Shown: positions 1 to 8,301 of the stretch, in pieces
Layout: each line of letters starts with the position of its first letter
How positions within the stretch are numbered: the first letter of the stretch is position 1
NCBI GenBank assembly: GCA_026416715.1
Contig: JAOAEQ010000010.1
Coordinates: 1 to 64,000 of the forward strand
Direction of reading: 5' to 3'
Origin: a bacterium
GTDB taxonomy: Bacteria; UBP4; UBA4092; JAOAEQ01
Length of the DNA: 64,000 nt
Made by a program: the position numbers and the translations under genes
Notes under the pieces: model-generated
Seen by the model: the letters and a program-made list of their open reading frames with translations, nothing else
Told to the model about the DNA's origin: nothing
Databases searched by the model: none

Positions 1-1
1 G

Positions 2-1321
2 CTAGAACTCGACCCCGTCCTGATTCAGGTAACCAAACCTTATTTAACCGCAGATGACCGCAGTGCATTATCCGATGCCCGAATAGAAATTATCCATCAG
101 GATGGAAGACGGTATCTGAAACGAACTGCGGAACGATTCGATATTATCATCGTTAATTTAACTGACCCGAAAACGGCGCTGGTTAACCGATATTATACGC
201 AAGAGTTTTTTCAGGAAATTCAAGGGAAATTAACCGACACCGGGATTTTCTGTATTGGGTTGCTTGGTGGCGAAAATTATCTTGGTCCGGAACTGTTAAA
301 CCTTAATCAAACAATATATCACACGCTACGAGTAGCGTTTAATCAGGTTGTTATTATTCCCGGCGACCGTAATCTTTATTTCGCATGCCAAGATGAACGT
401 ATCATTTCTGATAAGCAACCGGAACTTATCGCACGATGGATTGCCCGCAAGCGTAACCTGCCGACTCAATATTTCAATGAATATATGATTGAAGTAGTGG
501 TTCAACCGGAACGGGTCAAGTTTATCCAGGAACAATTGGCGAAACCAGCGGGGATCGTTATCAATCAGGATTATCAGCCTACCGCATATTTCTATACGCT
601 CCAACTCTGGGTGAAACAAAGTAAAGGGATAATCAAATCAATATTTACTATTGTAGCTACGCTAAAGTTGTATCAAATTATTTTGGTTATAAGCATCGGT
701 TTCATTTTGCTGGTTATGGTAATGATGAGAAAACGCCATTGGCAGAATCCGATCGCTATTGTTACGGTAGCTCTTTCAACCGGATGTATTGGAATCAGTT
801 TAGAACTAATCTTTATCTATACATTTCAAGCGCTATATGGATATGTATATCAATGGATAGGATTTATCATAGCGCTTTTTATGCTCGGATTAGCTCTCGG
901 TAGTTTGCTCGGCACGAAACTGACAAACTATCAGCCACGCAAAATGCTGCTTATTGCAGAATTATTTATCCTTTTACTGTGTTTACTTAATCCGATTATT
1001 TTGAATGCTATCAAGAATCAAGAGAGTGCAGTATTTATCCTACCCCTATTAACCCTGATTATTGGCGGTGTGGTCGGAAGCGAATTTCCATTATGTGTCG
1101 CAGCATATCAGTATCACCATGGCAAAACTCAGCGGATAGCGGTTGGAAAAGAAGCTGGCGGATTAATGTATGCGAGTGACTTGATTGGTTCAGCGGTCGG
1201 TGCGATAACCGCAGTGATTGTTTTGATTCCGATATTCGGAATTATTGCTAGCATTTACTTAATGGCAATCCTGAAACTCGGGAGCATAATCGTATTATCT
1301 ATCCCAAATTTTACCAACTGA
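2..1321 (+). CDS. spermidine synthase-like methyltransferase-fold protein fused to membrane helices (5' truncated)
   Basis: The frame is open from the first bases of the window to a TGA at 1319-1321, so the N-terminus lies outside. The first part (starting LELDPV, with IIHQDGRRYL and FDIIIVNLTDP) reads as the second half of a spermidine-synthase/SAM-methyltransferase fold: the acidic loop, then the strand with D after a hydrophobic run. From about base 640 on it becomes six or seven hydrophobic helices, ending in a Gly-rich helix pair (GGLMYASDLIGSAVGA). This matches the widespread fused SpeE-like integral membrane proteins, whose substrate is mostly unknown. True polyamine synthesis is not implied, because active-site residues in the missing N-terminal half cannot be judged. 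An internal ATG at 260 is not the start: the coding frame and the family similarity continue upstream of it. Confidence 0.75.
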   Translation, partial: LELDPVLIQVTKPYLTADDRSALSDARIEIIHQDGRRYLKRTAERFDIIIVNLTDPKTALVNRYYTQEFFQEIQGKLTDTGIFCIGLLGGENYLGPELLNLNQTIYHTLRVAFNQVVIIPGDRNLYFACQDERIISDKQPELIARWIARKRNLPTQYFNEYMIEVVVQPERVKFIQEQLAKPAGIVINQDYQPTAYFYTLQLWVKQSKGIIKSIFTIVATLKLYQIILVISIGFILLVMVMMRKRHWQNPIAIVTVALSTGCIGISLELIFIYTFQALYGYVYQWIGFIIALFMLGLALGSLLGTKLTNYQPRKMLLIAELFILLLCLLNPIILNAIKNQESAVFILPLLTLIIGGVVGSEFPLCVAAYQYHHGKTQRIAVGKEAGGLMYASDLIGSAVGAITAVIVLIPIFGIIASIYLMAILKLGSIIVLSIPNFTN

Positions 1322-1440
1322 TTTCACGGTTTGTTTTTTGATTTTCAGTTACCATCTTGTAACGCTACGTGGTTTCATCAGGTTGACAATTGACCGTATT
1401 TCGCGTTAAGGTATTCAAATAAATATGGAGGTAACGAACT

Positions 1441-3384
1441 ATGCGTAAATGGGTATTGTCCCTTTTTATTAGTATCGTAGCCGTTAGTTCAATTCCATCG
1501 TTTGCGGATATAATCACGTTAACCAGCGGGAAAGAACTGTTCGGTGAAATTATCTCCGAATCAAATGGACTGGTGAAAATAATGACACCGACCGGAACAT
1601 TTGCACTTAATACCGCACAAATCGCAACGATGACCAAAGAAACGATAACTGAAACGCAACTGCGCTTTGGCGATTATTATTTCGAACGGAAAGATTATTA
1701 TAAAGCGGTAACTGCATACCAGAAAGCGATAGCGGCGGATTCAACTAGTTTGATTGCTGCGGCGAAATTAGCGCAAGCGCAACAGTTTCTTAAAGATATC
1801 TGGTTAAAATCGATTGCGGATAGAATCACTGCAATAGATGAATTGGTTAAACAAGGGAATTTCAAAACCGCTTTGGAACAATATGCGGAAATTACTACGT
1901 TCGAACTCGATTCCAGCTGGATTGCGCAGGTGCAAAATAAGATGGCTGATGTGTATGTTCAGATATCAATGACTGAACCCGACCTAAATCTGCGAATAAT
2001 GTATGTCCAACAAGCGCTGGATATTTATCCCGAATCCGCTTCCGGAAACTATATGATGGGCAAATTGCTCCTTCAGCTAGGTAAACTCGACAATGCGGAA
2101 GCATACTTAGAAAAAGCGGTTAAATTCGACCCGCAATCTGCTGAAAAACGGATTACGTTAGGTAACGTATATTTACAACGGGAAAATTATTTCGGTGCAG
2201 CACAGGAATTCGAAGCCGCTAAACAGATTTCTCCAGCGCGATTCTATGAAATTAAAGATGAATTAGCGAAATCGTATTTCAAACTCGGTGAACAGAAATA
2301 TCGTGAACGGGACTATGCGGATGCGGTGAAATGGTTAGCCAAATATACGGCTACAGACCCTGCTGGGGATTGGAAACTGTATTATCGCGCGCAATATCAG
2401 CAACGTGCACAGGAAATTGACCCGAATTCACCGAAAGACCATTATACCGTAGCGTTATTCTGTATCGAAAAATCGTTGTTTGAAGAAGCAATTGCTGAAC
2501 TACAAACCGCATTGAACCTTGACCCGGGCTATGCACTCGCGCGGAGTAAACTGGTTGAAATCTATGACCGGTTTGCAACGCCGATATTTCAACAAGGAGT
2601 AACTTTTTTCAATCAGCGCAATTATGAGAACGCATTAGAGCGGTTTAGTCTGATAACAGCTAAATATCCGTTAAGTACACTCCGCCTCTCCGCTAACCAA
2701 TATATTGCGCAGGCACGAGAAGCGTTAGCGCAACAGATATACGAGCGCGCAAAAACTGATTTTAGTAAAGGGTTGATTGATAAATCGTTCTACGAACGCG
2801 CGTATGACGGGTTTAGTGAAATTGTAGAAAATTATCTGGATTATTCCGGATGGCAGAGCGCGAAACAGATGCGTGACCGAACCTTAACTGAACTCCAGCG
2901 CGCGCAATTATCGCCGGAAGATGTGCGTCAGCAGAAAATAAGAGAATTAGCAACGTATATCGATAGTATGGTCGGACCGGAAAAAGCTACCTGGCAACGA
3001 ATTATCAGTTTAGCGCAGTTTGACGCTACCGATTTTGAACGGAATATCCTCGGACTTGATGAACCAACGAAAAAAATTATCCGGCAGGAAACCGCACGAT
3101 TAGTCTATTTATTTAATAATCAATTAGATATATTATCTGAAAAATTGCAGATTCGACGTGACCGGATTCGCACCGAACGCGACCGGATTAAACGACTTGA
3201 GTTAACCTTATATATTCTCGCATGTCCCGGTGGCGATTATCCGGTCTGGATGGAAATCAAGGATTATTTCAACGGCGGTCGCGCAGAGTTTGATGAAGCG
3301 AAACCGAACTTTTCATCATTTACACAGCAACGGATTCAAGATATCGGAGTAGATGAAATATATCGGGTGCTTAACTTGAAATAA
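1441..3384 (+). CDS. secreted/periplasmic TPR-repeat protein
   Basis: This 647-residue protein starts with a signal peptide (MRKWVLSLFISIVAVSS, then a probable cut near SFA-D, residue 22). A short beta-rich segment follows (ITLTSGKELFGEI, about 25-60), typical of proteins that start with 'I.L.nG..l.G.i'. Tandem tetratricopeptide repeats then run from about 75 to 450 (for example GDYYFERKDYYKAVTAYQKA, GKLLLQLGKLDNAEAYLEKA and EEAIAELQTALNLDPGYA). The C-terminal 190 residues are charged and helical. TPR arrays act as protein-binding scaffolds in the cell envelope; no enzymatic motif is visible. The start is set by a strong ribosome site (GGAGGTAA, 7 bases before ATG). A TTGACA at 1383-1388 could be the -35 box of its own promoter, but the matching -10 is poor. 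The partner is unknown. Confidence 0.8.
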   Translation: MRKWVLSLFISIVAVSSIPSFADIITLTSGKELFGEIISESNGLVKIMTPTGTFALNTAQIATMTKETITETQLRFGDYYFERKDYYKAVTAYQKAIAADSTSLIAAAKLAQAQQFLKDIWLKSIADRITAIDELVKQGNFKTALEQYAEITTFELDSSWIAQVQNKMADVYVQISMTEPDLNLRIMYVQQALDIYPESASGNYMMGKLLLQLGKLDNAEAYLEKAVKFDPQSAEKRITLGNVYLQRENYFGAAQEFEAAKQISPARFYEIKDELAKSYFKLGEQKYRERDYADAVKWLAKYTATDPAGDWKLYYRAQYQQRAQEIDPNSPKDHYTVALFCIEKSLFEEAIAELQTALNLDPGYALARSKLVEIYDRFATPIFQQGVTFFNQRNYENALERFSLITAKYPLSTLRLSANQYIAQAREALAQQIYERAKTDFSKGLIDKSFYERAYDGFSEIVENYLDYSGWQSAKQMRDRTLTELQRAQLSPEDVRQQKIRELATYIDSMVGPEKATWQRIISLAQFDATDFERNILGLDEPTKKIIRQETARLVYLFNNQLDILSEKLQIRRDRIRTERDRIKRLELTLYILACPGGDYPVWMEIKDYFNGGRAEFDEAKPNFSSFTQQRIQDIGVDEIYRVLNLK

Positions 3385-3486
3385 TGATTGGTTGTTCGCA
3401 ACGATTCTAAAACCTAATGGTTGCAGCGATTTATTTTTACTCTAGGTAATCGGATTCATTTAATTGCTGTAATCGTCGCGTTAATA

Positions 3487-3909
3487 ATGGATACTACCAA
3501 ATTCGTTAATCTCACCGCATATGCTGAACGAAAAGAAGTTATCGGTAAAGTGATAACCGTTCTTGATGCAATGGCGGAATCTCGCGGGTTATGGCTGATA
3601 TCAACCTATTCCCGTGCGGTACCGAAATACTCAATTCACGAGCTGATTCTAACTGATGAAGCCGAGCCGAAACCTGGAGAAGCGGTTAATCGCATAGCCT
3701 ATCTCTGTTTTTTTGAAGTAGCTGAAGGTGGTGTTATTCCGGTCGGAGATAAACTCTATCTCAATGACCAGTTTATCGGAACGATTAAAGGATTCGATGA
3801 AACGCATCTACCGAATCATCTGAATATTATCGTTTATGCGGAAAAACGGCAAACCGGCAAAGAATTGGGATTTACGCTCGGCGCCCAGTTATCCTTTAAA
3901 CCGAAATAG
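3487..3909 (+). CDS. conserved-looking small protein of unknown function
   Basis: I do not recognise this 140-residue protein. It starts MDTTKFVNLTAYAERKEVIG and looks cytosolic, mixed alpha/beta, with a Gly/Pro-rich middle (EPKPGEAVNRIAYLCFFEV) and an end rich in beta strands. The frame stays open back to a TTG at 3421, which would add a hydrophobic leader. That stretch has no ribosome site and contains 'gctgtaatcg', shared with the intergenic repeats at 6.3 and 12.1 kb, so the ATG at 3487 is preferred. It lies 154 bases before the PLP-enzyme gene on the same strand and may belong to that group. The spacing is wide, so co-transcription is not certain. Confidence 0.6.
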   Translation: MDTTKFVNLTAYAERKEVIGKVITVLDAMAESRGLWLISTYSRAVPKYSIHELILTDEAEPKPGEAVNRIAYLCFFEVAEGGVIPVGDKLYLNDQFIGTIKGFDETHLPNHLNIIVYAEKRQTGKELGFTLGAQLSFKPK

Positions 3910-4063
3910 AAAATATATTTCTCATTTTGATATAGTGTAATACCAAATGGTACCATCTCAATGTCAAATCAATGTCACAATGACTTGATACCGAAACTAT
4001 TTTGGTTGTTGGGTTTTGCCATTTGAAAATTAATAAATAATATTTATTTAGGAGAGAAGAATC

Positions 4064-5527
4064 ATGGCTAGTTATAAATATCGGTTTCAGATGTATAAAG
4101 AGTTACATAAACAAATCCCACAGATTTACGCTGAAGCGAAAAAATTCGCTGATGATATCGGTTTGCCACCGACATTGAAAGGGAAAATTGGGTTAACTGG
4201 TGCGGTATCGAGCTGTCATGGGTTATTAAGTCGTGAAGTGAAAGAAGCGATGGATAAAGCGAGTCGGCAAGTGATTGAAAATAAGTTTCTTGCGGAAGAA
4301 ATTCGCGAACTGGTTAAAGATGTTTACGGTGACGAATATGACGCCGCAGCGATTAATACCTGTGAAGCTGCATTATGGGTTACGTTCGATTGTTTAGCGA
4401 GTCCGCCGATGCAAGGGCGCGGTGATAATTATCAAGCGCGATATATTGCACTCTACGAACGGCATTTGCATCATCAAGGAGCGTATGGAAGACCGTTCCC
4501 ACCACGATATAAAGATATATTCGCTGATCGGGGCGTTACCGCTGGTGAACTTGGGTTCTATGGAAAACGATTAGAAAATCTCTCGACGGTTATCGTTCCG
4601 TTAGTCGGTGCAAAATATCCGGTTCATGGAATTAAAGGATACCCGGTAATATTGTTGAGTCAGGTGAATGCACAAGCGTCGTTAGAGAAAATCGAAGATG
4701 TAGCAGAGTTAAATTCCTGCTATCTCACGGCGATAACTTCGCTCGGTTATGATACGGTCGGATATGGGTACGGTACTAAAGATAAAAATGGAACGCCGGA
4801 ACTGCAAAAAGGATTATCGGTTATCGCGCGGGAGTTTAATGTTCCGTATATCATTGATAACGCGTGGGGTATCCCGTTTATCGGCGCGGATATCCGAAAA
4901 CTCGGTGGCGATGTTATGGTGTATAGTATGGATAAAGCGAGTGGCGCGCCTACCGTCGGTCTGATTATCGGAAAAGAAGATTCGATGGTGCCAATTCGAC
5001 GAGCGCTTGGGATGCATAGCGATCGTTCCGGTGCCGGTTTTGCGTATGGAAAAGCAGCGTATGTTACCAACGATCCGGGAAAAGAAGCGTTAGTCGGGCT
5101 TATTGCGACTTTAAAAATCCTGCGGGATAAACCGAAAATGATAACTGACCCGGTAGATAAACTATTTGAAATTGTTAAACAGGAATTCTCGAATATCCCG
5201 GCGAAATTCCAACCAGATCTGTTAATTAATAAAACGTATAATAGTGCTGCAGTCGAAATTAATTATGAACGGACGTGGAAAGATAACCAGATGGGAATCC
5301 CGATTTTCTCGATTGAAGATATGTATGCCGGAACGAATATTCTCCAGTCCGGATTAGCACAAATGGGGATTATCCCTACCATAGGCTACGATGCGAATAT
5401 TTTCATTTCGTTAGGATTAGGAACTCTCGATGAAGAAGGGAATTTGTTAGAAAATGAAACCCGGATTATTGTTCGCGCGTTAGTCGGATTGATTAATATC
5501 ATCTGCAAATACGCCGGAGTAGTGTAA
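4064..5527 (+). CDS. PLP-dependent enzyme, aminotransferase fold (type I), substrate unknown
   Basis: This 487-residue cytosolic enzyme has the layout of a fold-type I PLP protein. A helical N-terminal region is followed by a conserved small-residue segment (GLTGAVSSCHGLL, about 45-57). The large domain has the cofactor aspartate in IIDNAWG (about 264-270) and the probable Schiff-base lysine K291 in VYSMDKASGAPTVG. The 'S-x-D-K....P-x-V-G' context resembles SepSecS/SelA-type enzymes more than ordinary aminotransferases, but this is a comparison from memory and does not fix the reaction. The start has a good ribosome site (AGGAGAG, 7 bases upstream). RidA follows 49 bases downstream, then a small unknown and a cobalamin-binding protein. 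RidA deaminates the reactive enamine/imine products that some PLP enzymes release, so an elimination or transamination-like step is likely. Confidence 0.75.
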   Translation: MASYKYRFQMYKELHKQIPQIYAEAKKFADDIGLPPTLKGKIGLTGAVSSCHGLLSREVKEAMDKASRQVIENKFLAEEIRELVKDVYGDEYDAAAINTCEAALWVTFDCLASPPMQGRGDNYQARYIALYERHLHHQGAYGRPFPPRYKDIFADRGVTAGELGFYGKRLENLSTVIVPLVGAKYPVHGIKGYPVILLSQVNAQASLEKIEDVAELNSCYLTAITSLGYDTVGYGYGTKDKNGTPELQKGLSVIAREFNVPYIIDNAWGIPFIGADIRKLGGDVMVYSMDKASGAPTVGLIIGKEDSMVPIRRALGMHSDRSGAGFAYGKAAYVTNDPGKEALVGLIATLKILRDKPKMITDPVDKLFEIVKQEFSNIPAKFQPDLLINKTYNSAAVEINYERTWKDNQMGIPIFSIEDMYAGTNILQSGLAQMGIIPTIGYDANIFISLGLGTLDEEGNLLENETRIIVRALVGLINIICKYAGVV

Positions 5528-5576
5528 TATCATTAGTCTCTAGCCCGTAGTTCTAAGAAAAAAAGGAGTTTATTTT

Positions 5577-5960
5577 ATGGCAAGAAATGTTATCAAGACT
5601 AACCATGCACCGGAAGCGATCGGACCGTATTCGCAAGGGATACGAATCGGGCAATTTATTTATACTTCCGGCCAAATACCGATAGACCCGAAAACGAACA
5701 CGATTGTCGGTGGTGGTATCAAAAACCAAACGAAACAGGTGCTTGAAAATATTAAAGCGGTTTTAGCAGCGAGTGGCGGTACTATGCAGGATGTGGTTAA
5801 AACGACGGTATATTTAACGAATATGCTCGATTTTGCTGCAATGAATGAAGTCTATGCGACCTATTTTACTGAACCCTATCCTGCGCGAACTACCGTTCAA
5901 GTCGCTAAACTGCCGAAAGATGTTGCGATTGAAATCGATGTTGTTGCTTATCTCGGGTAA
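5577..5960 (+). CDS. ridA: RidA family enamine/imine deaminase
   Basis: At 127 residues this is the exact size of RidA (YjgF/YER057c/UK114). The family signatures are present: the N-terminal [15 protein letters not shown], the TSGQIPIDP segment, and the C-terminal [13 protein letters not shown], whose arginine (R104) binds the substrate carboxylate in characterised RidA proteins. RidA hydrolyses 2-aminoacrylate and related enamines/imines that PLP enzymes release, protecting other PLP enzymes from damage. It acts as a cytosolic trimer. The ribosome site is AAAGGAG, 8-10 bases before ATG. The position directly after a PLP enzyme suggests it processes that enzyme's product, either as a pathway step or as a safeguard. 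Confidence 0.93.
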   Translation: MARNVIKTNHAPEAIGPYSQGIRIGQFIYTSGQIPIDPKTNTIVGGGIKNQTKQVLENIKAVLAASGGTMQDVVKTTVYLTNMLDFAAMNEVYATYFTEPYPARTTVQVAKLPKDVAIEIDVVAYLG

Positions 5961-6056
5961 CCACTAAATAACGGAACAATTTGAGAATTGAAGAAAAAAT
6001 TTAAATAGGAAATTTATATTCTTTCGTTCATCCGTTCTTACGTTATTTTCATTGTT

Positions 6057-6287
6057 ATGAACGTAAAAAATAAAATACTCGATGCAATAGATATCGAAAC
6101 ATTTTTCATCTGCCAGGATGAATTGGAAGCGAAACAGCTGGTTCAAGAGCTATTGAAAGAATTAAATCTGGAACATGGTGATATCGTTTCGCTAGAACAT
6201 AACGGGCTCGGTGCACAGGTGCGGATTCGTGTGTATATCCATCATCCGGGTTTAAAATACGCCTGGCTAGAAAAAGAAAAAGAATAA
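6057..6287 (+). CDS. small acidic protein of unknown function in the PLP/B12 group
   Basis: This predicted 76-residue soluble protein (MNVKNKILDAIDIETFFICQ...) has an alpha-beta pattern: a helix with acidic residues (ELEAKQLVQELLKELN), then strands (DIVSLEHNG, VRIRVYIHHPG). No motif is recognised. The initiation site is weak. It sits between ridA and the cobalamin-binding protein on the same strand, and codon use is like its neighbours, so it is probably a real gene. A small partner subunit for the cobalamin protein is possible by analogy with the small subunits of other B12 aminomutases. That is inference only; no sequence similarity to OraS was seen. Confidence 0.55.
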   Translation: MNVKNKILDAIDIETFFICQDELEAKQLVQELLKELNLEHGDIVSLEHNGLGAQVRIRVYIHHPGLKYAWLEKEKE

Positions 6288-6368
6288 TGATTACACCGAT
6301 TGAGTAATATTGATTACATAGATGTTAATCGCTGTAATCGTTTCTATAATCAGTGTAATCAGATTTTA
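6286..6368. repeat. short intergenic repeat, GATTACAC...GTGTAATC type
   Basis: Between two genes, the run TGATTACACCGATT is followed by TTGATTACATAGAT, CGCTGTAATCG and AATCAGTGTAATCAGAT. The outer arms (TGATTACAC and GTGTAATCA) are exact reverse complements. A diverged copy occupies about 12036-12092, and a fragment (GCTGTAATCG) precedes the gene at 3487. Such degenerate elements are common intergenic filler in several bacterial groups. No coding content or transposase is present. Confidence 0.5.
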
Positions 6369-6373
6369 GAATT

Positions 6374-8191
6374 ATGAAAGTACTCCTCGCTCCACTCGAC
6401 CCTGTCCACGATGTCGGATTGAAACTTATCAAACGTAAACTTGACGATCGTGGACATCGAACGATATTACTACCGCCGGATGTTTTTGCAGAAGAAGTCG
6501 TTGATGCGATTACATTACATCAGCCGGATGCGGTGCTAATCAGTCGAACCGTTGGATATGATGCAACAACATTACTCGGTAACCTAATGAATCTCATTAA
6601 AGCGAAAGGGTTACGTGATAAATCACGGTTTGCTATCGGCGGGATGGCAGTAACCGCAGAAATGGGTACCCAACTGGGGTATGACGCTTGTTTTCCACCA
6701 CGGACACCAATTGAAGAAGTTATTGCGTTCGTTGAACAGGCGAAAGGAGTCTCCGTTGGACTTGAACGGAAACCGAAACAGAAACGAGATTTAACCGCAG
6801 GGTTTAGTTTTACGGTTAAAGATAATGAGGTAGAAGAATTACTTAACAAAATCACTGATGCAATTATTGAATGGACGAAAGGAAAAACGTCTCCGGGAAT
6901 TAAACGTGCGCGAATAACCGAATCGCAATTAGAATCGCTTGGCGGGTCGGTCGAAAAATATACCGCACTTCCGTTCACCCGGGAATATCTAGAATTAAGC
7001 GACCAAACTATCGTTGATTTCTATCGTCAAGGGAAATTACCGGCACATACTCGGCTTATTGAACGGAAAGAAATCGAACAACTCTATACGTTAATCAAGC
7101 AGGCGAATAAAACTATCCATCCGCAAATTCTCCAGTATAAAACGGAAAAACCGGTTGTGTTTATTCAATACGGAACGGGATGTCCTATCATGGATGCGGT
7201 ACATATCAAAGTTTGCGAAGCGTGGGGAGCTGATGGCGTTTTACATTTCGACCCCGCTTGGGGCGCAAGAACGGAAGGACTGCCTGACGGTTATCTCGCA
7301 GACGCAGTTGATGGGACTCCAATAACCTACGCCAATTTAAGTTTGATTAAAGATTCGTTATTACCGTCAACTCTATGGTCAGTTCGAGCGCATCGTGGAT
7401 TGAATACTCCGGAAATAATTGTTCTCGCCGGGTTCCTCGGTGCGGATTTAACCAAAATAAATATTGCGTACGGTTCGTTAGGAGCGGGAACCGACCCCGC
7501 ACGGTTGACCGTTGACGGCGTTGAATCGTTACGACTTGCCGCAAAATATCATATGCCGTTCGACATCCCGACTAATGAAGAGTTATGTGGTGTTCCGGCA
7601 TATAAAGCGTTCGCGGGGATGCTGATTATGGCTGCGCTCGGGTTGAAACTTGGTGCGAAACCGTTATTGAAACCGCTCATCTGTTATTCGCCGGAAATGA
7701 TTATCAGCGGTAAAATGGAACAGAATTATGTTGATTATAACACCGCGAAAATTCTCGCGTTGCGTGAACTCGTTGATATCCCGATTTGGGCTGGTGAACC
7801 TATCGGATTTATGACCCATACCGAAGAGAAAGTACAGTCTGCTAGTGCAACGGCATATCATTTTTCGTTAATGGCAGGGTTAGGAGTTGACGTTGCGACT
7901 ATCGCATCAACAGATGAAGTTTATTCTCGCGGACCGATAACCGGTATCGGGCGGATCGGAACGTTGAACGCCGTTAAAGAATCGTTCCGCTTCTTCGGGG
8001 GAACGAAAATGCTTCCGTCTGACCAGGCACTCCAATGGAAAGATGAACTGAAATCGAATATTAAAGAAACGTTGAAACAGGTTGCTAATGCTCCGTCATT
8101 TGTTGATGCGCTTTACGCCGGTATCCTCGGTAGTAAAGAAGACGGCGCTTATCCCGGTCGGTTTGGAAAAAATACTGTGACCTTGATATAG
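6374..8191 (+). CDS. cobalamin-binding, TIM-barrel-like protein (possible B12 mutase/aminomutase-like enzyme)
   Basis: This 605-residue protein has two parts. Residues 1-125 form a Rossmann-like B12-binding module: the loop LDPVHDVG supplies the candidate cobalt ligand H12 and G15 of the D-x-H-x-x-G motif, although the aspartate position is a proline (P10, with D9 next to it). The usual later features follow (VLISRTVGYDA, then AIGGMAV for the GG loop, and a C-terminal PPRTPIEEVI helix start). Residues 190-580 read as an alpha/beta barrel with glycine-rich loops (IQYGTGCPIMDAVHIKV, GSLGAGTDPARLT, GEPIGFMTHTEEKVQSASAT). The order (B12 domain first) differs from OraE/KamE, and the barrel is not one I can name. 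By context it probably catalyses a radical rearrangement in the same pathway as the upstream PLP enzyme. The substrate is unknown. Confidence 0.7.
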   Translation: MKVLLAPLDPVHDVGLKLIKRKLDDRGHRTILLPPDVFAEEVVDAITLHQPDAVLISRTVGYDATTLLGNLMNLIKAKGLRDKSRFAIGGMAVTAEMGTQLGYDACFPPRTPIEEVIAFVEQAKGVSVGLERKPKQKRDLTAGFSFTVKDNEVEELLNKITDAIIEWTKGKTSPGIKRARITESQLESLGGSVEKYTALPFTREYLELSDQTIVDFYRQGKLPAHTRLIERKEIEQLYTLIKQANKTIHPQILQYKTEKPVVFIQYGTGCPIMDAVHIKVCEAWGADGVLHFDPAWGARTEGLPDGYLADAVDGTPITYANLSLIKDSLLPSTLWSVRAHRGLNTPEIIVLAGFLGADLTKINIAYGSLGAGTDPARLTVDGVESLRLAAKYHMPFDIPTNEELCGVPAYKAFAGMLIMAALGLKLGAKPLLKPLICYSPEMIISGKMEQNYVDYNTAKILALRELVDIPIWAGEPIGFMTHTEEKVQSASATAYHFSLMAGLGVDVATIASTDEVYSRGPITGIGRIGTLNAVKESFRFFGGTKMLPSDQALQWKDELKSNIKETLKQVANAPSFVDALYAGILGSKEDGAYPGRFGKNTVTLI

Positions 8192-8241
8192 ACCTTAAAA
8201 TATTATTTGGAAACCAGAAATCTAAGAACTGCTTAAACTTC

Positions 8242-8286
8242 AATGTTCAATATTCATTTTAAATTAAAAATTGTTAATTGAACATT
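8242..8286. terminator. possible bidirectional terminator between convergent genes
   Basis: AATGTTCAAT at 8242-8251 pairs exactly with ATTGAACATT at 8277-8286, with a 25-base AT-rich loop, followed by TTT on the plus strand. It lies between the convergent ends of the cobalamin protein and the thymidylate-synthase-like gene. The stem is AT-rich and the loop long, so termination efficiency is uncertain. Confidence 0.3.
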
Positions 8287-8301
8287 TTTGCATTGTACGT
8301 T

